DNA from: Candidatus Omnitrophota bacterium
GTDB taxonomy: Bacteria; Omnitrophota; Gorgyraeia; Duberdicusellales; 4484-171
Length of the DNA stretch: 11,379 nt
Assembly (NCBI GenBank): GCA_023818995.1
Contig: JAMWDA010000018.1
Location: 1 to 11,379 of the forward strand
Direction: 5' to 3'
Made by a program: the position numbers and the translations under genes. The notes beneath the pieces are model-generated. The model was not told the origin of the DNA. It made no database searches and worked only from the letters and a program-made list of their open reading frames with translations. This document shows, piece after piece, positions 6,555 to 11,379 of the stretch (position 1 is its first letter; the number at the start of each line of letters is the position of its first letter).

Positions 6555-7907
6555 ATGTTTACTTGTAATCAATGTGGCTATAGATCTGTTAAGTGGTTGG
6601 GCAGGTGTCCCATATGTGAGAGTTGGGATTCTTTTGATGAGATGATGAAAGATAAAGAAACAGAGAGCGTAGAAGATTTTTTAGATAAATCTCCGCCTTT
6701 ACTTATTAGGGAATTGAAAGATGAGGATATATCAAGAGTGAGTACAGGGATAGGGGAGTTTGATAGAGTTTTAGGGGGAGGTTTAGTTAAAGGTGAGGTT
6801 GTTCTTGTAGGAGGAGAACCAGGTATAGGTAAATCTACCTTACTACTCCAGATAGCAGGCAACCTATCTAAAAGTAACAAAGTCCTTTACGTTAGCGCTG
6901 AGGAATCCATTCACCAAGTAAATATAAGAGCTAAGAGGTTAAATATAGATTGTAATAGTCTTTATATTCTTAACCAAGATAACCTCTTAGAGATTTATAA
7001 TCATATAAAGGATGGTGAGTTCAATATAGTGGTGATAGACTCCATACACGTAGTTTATAACCCCAAATTAGATGTTCCTCGAGGAACATTGAACCAAATA
7101 AGAAATAATGCAGAGTTCCTTACAAGATTAGCTAAGGCTAAAGGTATAACATTTTTTATTATCGCTCACGTTACTAAAGAAGGGGTGATTGCTGGTCCTA
7201 AGATTTTGGAGCACATCGTGGATTGTGTTCTTTACTTTGAGTCGGAATCAATTTCGCAGTATAGGGTATTACGAGCAAGTAAAAATAGATTTGGCTCTAC
7301 TGGTGAGATAGCAATTTTTGAGATGTTATCTTTTGGTTTAAGAGAGGCGAAGGTGTTATCGGAAATTCTATTACCACATAAAGATAATCCTATAGCTGGC
7401 AGCTGTATAAGTTGTGTTGTAGAGGGACAGAAACCTATGCTTGTAGAATTGCAAGCTTTAGTAAGTAGAACTAATTTTGGAATTCCCCGTAGGAGAGCTT
7501 TAGGATTAGATTTTAATCGCTTCTCTTTACTTGTAGCTACTGTGGAGAAGCGCTTACGTATATCTTTGGCTAATTATGATGTGTTTTTAAATGTAGCTGG
7601 TGGTATAAAAATTACCGACCCTTCAGCTGATTTAGCCACGGTTACTTCCATAATTTCCAGTTTTCAAGAGAAAGAAGTAGATGCAAACAGTGTATTTATT
7701 GGTGAAGTAGGTTTGGGAGGAGAACTTAGACCAGTAAGTAGTATAGGATTGAGGCTTAAAGAGCTTGAGAAAGGAGGTTTCAAAAAATGCTTTATACCAA
7801 AAGGTAATCTTAAAGAAACAAAGGGTAACCAATATTCTTTTAGCTTGGTAGGATTAGACTCAATAAAAGATATTTTAGATGAAGAATTCTTAGCTTTTAG
7901 GAGGTGA
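6555..7907 (+). CDS. radA: DNA repair protein RadA
   Basis: RadA (Sms) is a RecA-like hexameric helicase that promotes branch migration in homologous recombination and repair. The 450-residue protein starts with a C4 zinc finger, C4/C7 and C18/C21. Next is a RecA-type ATPase with Walker A GEPGIGKST (87-95) and the diagnostic RadA motif KNRFG (243-247). The C-terminal third (about 275-450) resembles the Lon protease domain, as in all RadA proteins, with phrases such as VGLGGELRPV. Length is normal (about 450-460). The ATG at 6555 begins only three residues before the first zinc cysteine, a shorter lead than usual. An in-frame TAG at 6540-6542 (the mlaD stop) allows no upstream start except within four codons. 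No good Shine-Dalgarno precedes it. The stop codon is embedded in the ribosome binding site of the next gene. Confidence 0.96.
   Translation: MFTCNQCGYRSVKWLGRCPICESWDSFDEMMKDKETESVEDFLDKSPPLLIRELKDEDISRVSTGIGEFDRVLGGGLVKGEVVLVGGEPGIGKSTLLLQIAGNLSKSNKVLYVSAEESIHQVNIRAKRLNIDCNSLYILNQDNLLEIYNHIKDGEFNIVVIDSIHVVYNPKLDVPRGTLNQIRNNAEFLTRLAKAKGITFFIIAHVTKEGVIAGPKILEHIVDCVLYFESESISQYRVLRASKNRFGSTGEIAIFEMLSFGLREAKVLSEILLPHKDNPIAGSCISCVVEGQKPMLVELQALVSRTNFGIPRRRALGLDFNRFSLLVATVEKRLRISLANYDVFLNVAGGIKITDPSADLATVTSIISSFQEKEVDANSVFIGEVGLGGELRPVSSIGLRLKELEKGGFKKCFIPKGNLKETKGNQYSFSLVGLDSIKDILDEEFLAFRR
7899..7907 (+). promoter_or_regulatory. Nine-base Shine-Dalgarno that sets the yacL start and contains the radA stop
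   Basis: AGGAGGTGA is a 9-nt match to the complement of the usual 16S rRNA 3' tail, ending 2 nt before the ATG at 7910. Its last three bases are the radA stop codon, so a ribosome terminating on radA sits on the next gene's binding site. It argues for ATG 7910 over the GTG at 7904, which lies inside it. Confidence 0.8.
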
Positions 7908-7909
7908 AG

Positions 7910-8887
7910 ATGGTTAGTCTTACTTTGATAAGAATATTCTTCATAATTATTTTTGGAGGGATAGCTTATACATTTGGGGGAGAGCACCCCTGGCTTTATT
8001 TCCTAGGAGGAATAATATTGGGAAGTTTAATAGTATTTTTTGAAATAATAGCAAGAAGGGTATCATTAAAAGGCTTATCGGCAGGAGTATTCGGTATTAT
8101 TTTAGGACTTATTTTAGCAAAACTATTTGGCACTATTTTAGATTTGTTTAATTTGGAGAAAGAATTGGATTTACCCATAAGAATAGTTATTACCCTTATT
8201 TTTATCTATTTAGGTATAACTCTTGGATTAAAAGGTAAGGAGGAATTTAGTATAATTATTCCCTATGTAAAATTTAGAAGACAGGAATTAAAAGAAGAAA
8301 ATATCATTGTGGATACAAGTAGTATAATTGATGGTAGAATACTTGATATCGTTAAGACAGGTTTTATAGAGGCTAGATTAATTGTTCCTCGTTTTATTCT
8401 TAACGAATTACAGAATTTAGCTGATTCCACAGAGCATCTTAAACGACAAAAAGGTAAACGAGGCATAGAAGTTCTTAATTCTTTAAAAAAAGAGCAAACC
8501 GTAGAGGTAGTTATACATGAAATGGAAGATGACGGTAAGATTCCTGCAGATGAGAAACTTGTTAAATTAGCTAAAGTATTGGATAGTAAAATTTTAACTA
8601 CAGATTATAACCTTAATCAAATTGCCCAACTGCAGGGAGTAAAAGTATTAAACATAAATGACCTTGCTAATGCTTTAAAGCCCATTCTTTTGCCCGGTGA
8701 GAGATTTATGCTTAAGCTAATAAAAGAAGGTAAGGAACAGAATCAAGCAATTGGTTACTTAGAGGATGGCACAATGGTAGTAGTAGAAAACGGTAAGTGG
8801 TTGATTGGTAAAAATGTAGAGGTAGAGGTAACATCTGTGTTACAGTCTCCCACTGGGCGGATAATTTTTACTAAGATTGCCGGATGA
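7910..8887 (+). CDS. yacL: YacL-like membrane protein with PIN and TRAM domains
   Basis: The 325-residue protein has four hydrophobic segments at the N terminus (about residues 3-22, 28-47, 56-77 and 88-108). A cytoplasmic PIN-type nuclease domain follows from about residue 131. It opens with IIVDTSSIIDGRILDI, whose D135 and D141 are candidate metal ligands. Later acidic positions in PRFILNELQNLAD, PADEKLVKLA and LTTDYN complete the usual PIN pattern. The last 60 or so residues (GIKEGKEQ-like linker, then AIGYLEDGTMVVVENG...VEVEVTSVLQSPTGRIIF) form a TRAM RNA-binding fold. This domain order is that of Bacillus YacL, whose precise role I do not know to be settled. A membrane-tethered RNase is the inference. 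It sits between radA and ispD exactly as in Firmicutes except that disA is missing. The stop overlaps ispD by ATGA. Confidence 0.9.
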   Translation: MVSLTLIRIFFIIIFGGIAYTFGGEHPWLYFLGGIILGSLIVFFEIIARRVSLKGLSAGVFGIILGLILAKLFGTILDLFNLEKELDLPIRIVITLIFIYLGITLGLKGKEEFSIIIPYVKFRRQELKEENIIVDTSSIIDGRILDIVKTGFIEARLIVPRFILNELQNLADSTEHLKRQKGKRGIEVLNSLKKEQTVEVVIHEMEDDGKIPADEKLVKLAKVLDSKILTTDYNLNQIAQLQGVKVLNINDLANALKPILLPGERFMLKLIKEGKEQNQAIGYLEDGTMVVVENGKWLIGKNVEVEVTSVLQSPTGRIIFTKIAG

Positions 8888-9552
8888 GATTTGCCGTTAT
8901 TCTTCTCTGTGCTGGTAGAGGAAAAAGGTTAAAGGAAAGGGTAGATAAAGCATTTGTAAAGATAGGAGGCAGCCCACTTTTCCTTTACAGTTATAGGGTT
9001 TTTAAAAATATTAAAGATATCGATCAAATTATAATTGTAGCAAGAAAGAAGTTTTTCCCTCTGATAAATTTTTACGTAAAAGAGAAGAATGTAAATGTTG
9101 TTTGTGGTGGGAGAGAACGTAAAGATTCTGTTTACCAAGGCTTGAAATTTGTAAGGGAAGATATTGAATATTTGATCATTCATGATGGAGCAAGACCATT
9201 TATTGATACTGAGCTTATTAGAAAAGTTATGGAGGCAGTTAAGAGTTATCCGGCAGTAACTTTGGGTATAAAAGTTAAGGATGCGTTAAAAAAAGTTAAA
9301 AGAAGTATTACTGTGAAAACAGTTGAAAGGGAAGATCTGTATTATATACAGACTCCCCAAGCTTTTAAAAAATCATTGATTATGAAGGCGTATAAATTGT
9401 TAGGTAATTTAGCAGTTTACGACGATACTCAAATAGTGGAGATGATGGGTGAGAAGGTGAAAGTTATTGATGGTTCACCTTTAAATATCAAGATAACTTA
9501 TCCTCAGGATTTAACTCTTGCCCAATACATATTGAAAGCTAAGAATGAGTAA
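8884..9552 (+). CDS. ispD: 2-C-methyl-D-erythritol 4-phosphate cytidylyltransferase
   Basis: IspD joins CTP to 2-C-methyl-D-erythritol 4-phosphate, releasing pyrophosphate and giving CDP-ME in the MEP pathway of isoprenoid synthesis. The 222-residue protein has the CTP-binding loop LCAGRGKRLKERVDKAF, with R15 and K22 at the positions of the catalytic E. coli R20 and K27. It also has IIHDGARPFI, the VEREDLYYIQTPQAF block and the C-terminal NIKITYPQDL with its conserved lysine. All key residues appear present, so it looks active. The usual proline before the second lysine is replaced by aspartate (DKAF), a minor variant. Length is normal. The start overlaps the yacL stop (ATGA), and its end overlaps ispF by 8 nt, indicating translational coupling. 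Confidence 0.94.
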   Translation: MRFAVILLCAGRGKRLKERVDKAFVKIGGSPLFLYSYRVFKNIKDIDQIIIVARKKFFPLINFYVKEKNVNVVCGGRERKDSVYQGLKFVREDIEYLIIHDGARPFIDTELIRKVMEAVKSYPAVTLGIKVKDALKKVKRSITVKTVEREDLYYIQTPQAFKKSLIMKAYKLLGNLAVYDDTQIVEMMGEKVKVIDGSPLNIKITYPQDLTLAQYILKAKNE

Positions 9553-10024
9553 TTTGCGTATAGGATTTGGTTTTGATGTTCATCGTTTTACAGATGAGAA
9601 GAAAGAATTAGTTTTAGGAGGAGTGAGTATCCCTTGTGGATTTGGAGTAGATGCGGTCTCCGATGGAGATATAATTTTACATGCTATAAGTGATGCTATT
9701 TTAGGAGCAACTGGTTTAGGCGATATAGGTGATTATTTTCCTCCTGAGGATAGTTCTTTTCAAGGCATAGATAGTAGGGCTATCGTTAAAGAGGTAAGAG
9801 ATAAAACAAAAGGTTGCTCCATAGTTAATATAGATATAACTTTAGTTGCCGAGAAACCGCGTTTAGTTAGCTATAAAAGATCAATAGTTATTTCTTTAAA
9901 GGATATTTTCCATACAGATAATATTAACTTAAAGATTAAATCAAAGGAAAACTTACCTATATTAGGTGGTATAGATGCTATTGCTTGTTTTGTCGTGATT
10001 ATGTTAGAGACCAGATATGCTTAA
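9545..10024 (+). CDS. ispF: 2-C-methyl-D-erythritol 2,4-cyclodiphosphate synthase (divergent substrate site)
   Basis: IspF cyclises CDP-ME 2-phosphate to ME-cyclodiphosphate with loss of CMP, acting as a zinc-dependent homotrimer. The 159-residue length is typical. The zinc ligands are present: D11 and H13 in FDVHRF, and H46 in DIILHAISDA. TGLGDIG, GIDSR and the AEKPRL loop also fit the family. However, the usual AHSDGD is AVSDGD, so the histidine equivalent to E. coli H34 is V38. The normally very conserved C-terminal block TTTExLGFxGRxEGIA reads K-S-K-E-N-L-P-I-L-G-G-I-D-A-I-A (132-147), losing the glycine, phenylalanine and arginine of that block. It may be a divergent but working enzyme or an impaired one. 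The reading frame is intact, so simple decay by frameshift is not seen. ispE, the enzyme between IspD and IspF, is not in the window. Confidence 0.9.
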   Translation: MSNLRIGFGFDVHRFTDEKKELVLGGVSIPCGFGVDAVSDGDIILHAISDAILGATGLGDIGDYFPPEDSSFQGIDSRAIVKEVRDKTKGCSIVNIDITLVAEKPRLVSYKRSIVISLKDIFHTDNINLKIKSKENLPILGGIDAIACFVVIMLETRYA

Positions 10025-11379
10025 GATATACAATACTCTTACTAAGAGGAAAGAAGAATTTATACCTAAGAGTGATGAGGTAAAGATATATACCTGCGGT
10101 GTTACTGTTTACGATGATTGTCATATTGGCCATGGGCGGTCTCTCTATATTTTTGAGATAATGAGAAGATATTTTAAACATTTAGGTTTTAAAGTAAAAT
10201 TTGTAAGGAATATTACCGATGTTGATGATAAGATAATCAATAAAGCAAGAGAAGTGTCTCTACAATCCCATATATCTATTATAGAAGCTTTTGAGAAAGT
10301 GAGAAAAAAATATATAGATAGTTATTATAAAGATTTAGAGATTTTAAGTATACCATCTGCTGATATAGAACCACTTGCTACAGAAAATATTCCTTACATG
10401 ATAGAGTTTATAAGTGGGCTTATAAATAAGGGATTTGCTTATCAAAGGGAAGGAAATGTTTATTTCTCGGTAAGGAAGTTTCCTTTCTATGGTAAACTAT
10501 CAGGTAAGAAGATAGACAATTTGTTGTCAGGAGTTAGAATAGATGAAGACCCTTTAAAAAAGGATGCTCTTGATTTTGCTTTATGGAAAAGAGCTAAACT
10601 AAATGAACCCTATTGGGATAGTCCCTGGGGAAAAGGTAGACCTGGTTGGCATATTGAGTGTTCGGTAATGAGCCAGAGATACCTTGATACAGAAACTTTA
10701 GATATTCATGGAGGAGGATTAGATTTAATCTTTCCCCATCATGAAAATGAGATAGCTCAGTCAGAAGCTTTTAGTGGTAAACCATTCTCATCTTATTGGA
10801 TACACCATGGGTTATTGACTATTAATAGCGAAAAGATGGCAAAGTCATTGGGTAATTTTATTACCATAAAGGATGCGGTAAAAAAATACTCTTCGTTAAC
10901 TTTAAAATTATTCTATCTCACGGCGCACTATCGTAGTCCTCTTGATTTTAACGAAACTAAGCTTAGTGAAGTTATGAGTATAAAGCGCAGGATTAAGGTT
11001 GCGCTCTATCAATTACGCTACTTTAAGGACATATATGTGAAAGATTTCTCTTACGACAATATTAAAGCAATCTATAAAAAATTTATTGATTCTATGGATG
11101 ATGATTTCAATATGCCTTTAGCATTCTCCTCTCTATTTGAACTTATGGGAGAAATCAATACTAAATCAATTAAAGAGGAGAGATTCTTTGAAGAAGCAAA
11201 AGCGCTCCTTAAATTAATCTTAGATATATTTTTATTGCCAAGTGAAGTTACAATAGGAGATGGAGTTATTGGTTTAAAGAATTCCCTTGGTAAGATTGAG
11301 GAATGGGAGAGAGAGATAAATATCAAAGAGATAGAAGAAAAAATCTTTCAAAGGAAAAATTTAAGAATGAATAAGAGAT
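10017..11379 (+). CDS. cysS: Cysteinyl-tRNA synthetase (3' truncated by window)
   Basis: CysS is a class I synthetase that charges tRNA-Cys with cysteine in the cytoplasm. The open frame starts at ATG 10017, overlaps the ispF end by 8 nt, and runs without a stop for 454 codons to the window edge. The family is usually about 460-480 residues, so only a short tail is missing. The HIGH signature is H36-I37-G38-H39. The KMSKS loop is KMAKS (273-277), followed by LGNF. The zinc ligands expected from E. coli are present: C27 (YTCGVTVYD), C215 (GWHIECS), H241 and E245 (FPHHENE). GGGLDLIFPHHENE and the AHYRSPLDFN block of the helical domain also fit. The last visible residues (RKNLRMNKR) match the start of the final family motif. 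It has no clear Shine-Dalgarno, consistent with coupling to ispF. Confidence 0.95.
   Translation, partial: MLKIYNTLTKRKEEFIPKSDEVKIYTCGVTVYDDCHIGHGRSLYIFEIMRRYFKHLGFKVKFVRNITDVDDKIINKAREVSLQSHISIIEAFEKVRKKYIDSYYKDLEILSIPSADIEPLATENIPYMIEFISGLINKGFAYQREGNVYFSVRKFPFYGKLSGKKIDNLLSGVRIDEDPLKKDALDFALWKRAKLNEPYWDSPWGKGRPGWHIECSVMSQRYLDTETLDIHGGGLDLIFPHHENEIAQSEAFSGKPFSSYWIHHGLLTINSEKMAKSLGNFITIKDAVKKYSSLTLKLFYLTAHYRSPLDFNETKLSEVMSIKRRIKVALYQLRYFKDIYVKDFSYDNIKAIYKKFIDSMDDDFNMPLAFSSLFELMGEINTKSIKEERFFEEAKALLKLILDIFLLPSEVTIGDGVIGLKNSLGKIEEWEREINIKEIEEKIFQRKNLRMNKR

Noticed and set aside
7664..7987. A 107-codon minus-strand frame spanning the radA-yacL junction
   Set aside because: It overlaps two well-supported genes, and the product looks like an antisense translation with no family marks.

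Overview
The window holds eleven genes, all on the + strand and tightly packed. Gaps are 24 nt or less, and four junctions overlap by 4 or 8 nt. No intergenic terminator or convincing internal promoter is visible, so it reads as one long operon or a chain of operons. The window cuts both end genes: ilvE lacks its 5' part and cysS lacks its last few dozen codons. No stretch above 300 bases is gene-free, and there are no tRNA or rRNA genes, insertion sequences or CRISPR arrays.

Layout: (1) the C-terminal part of ilvE; (2) a protein-arginine phosphorylation and degradation module, mcsA-mcsB-clpC; (3) a three-gene lipid-transport ABC module, mlaE-mlaF-mlaD; (4) radA, then a YacL-type membrane PIN-TRAM protein; (5) ispD-ispF of the MEP isoprenoid pathway; (6) cysS. 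Apart from the mla block, this is the order known from Bacillus and other Firmicutes (ctsR-mcsA-mcsB-clpC-radA-disA-yacL-ispD-ispF, with cysS further on). Here ctsR and disA are absent and mlaEFD sits between clpC and radA.

Organism: the DNA is clearly AT-rich. An MCE/Mla system implies a diderm cell with an outer membrane, while the McsA/McsB/ClpC/RadA/YacL order is Firmicutes-like. This suggests a low-GC diderm bacterium carrying the arginine-kinase system, for example an uncultured lineage such as Omnitrophota or Aerophobota, or a diderm Firmicute. The lineage is my inference and is weakly supported.

Functionally, McsB (activated by McsA) would mark proteins with phospho-arginine for the ClpC unfoldase and a ClpP encoded elsewhere. 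MlaEFD would move phospholipid at the inner membrane. RadA acts in recombination and repair. IspD and IspF catalyse two steps toward isoprenoid precursors, and CysS charges tRNA-Cys. The points most worth a second look are the mla insertion in a conserved stress operon, the missing ctsR and disA, and an IspF that keeps its metal ligands but has lost several normally conserved substrate-site residues.
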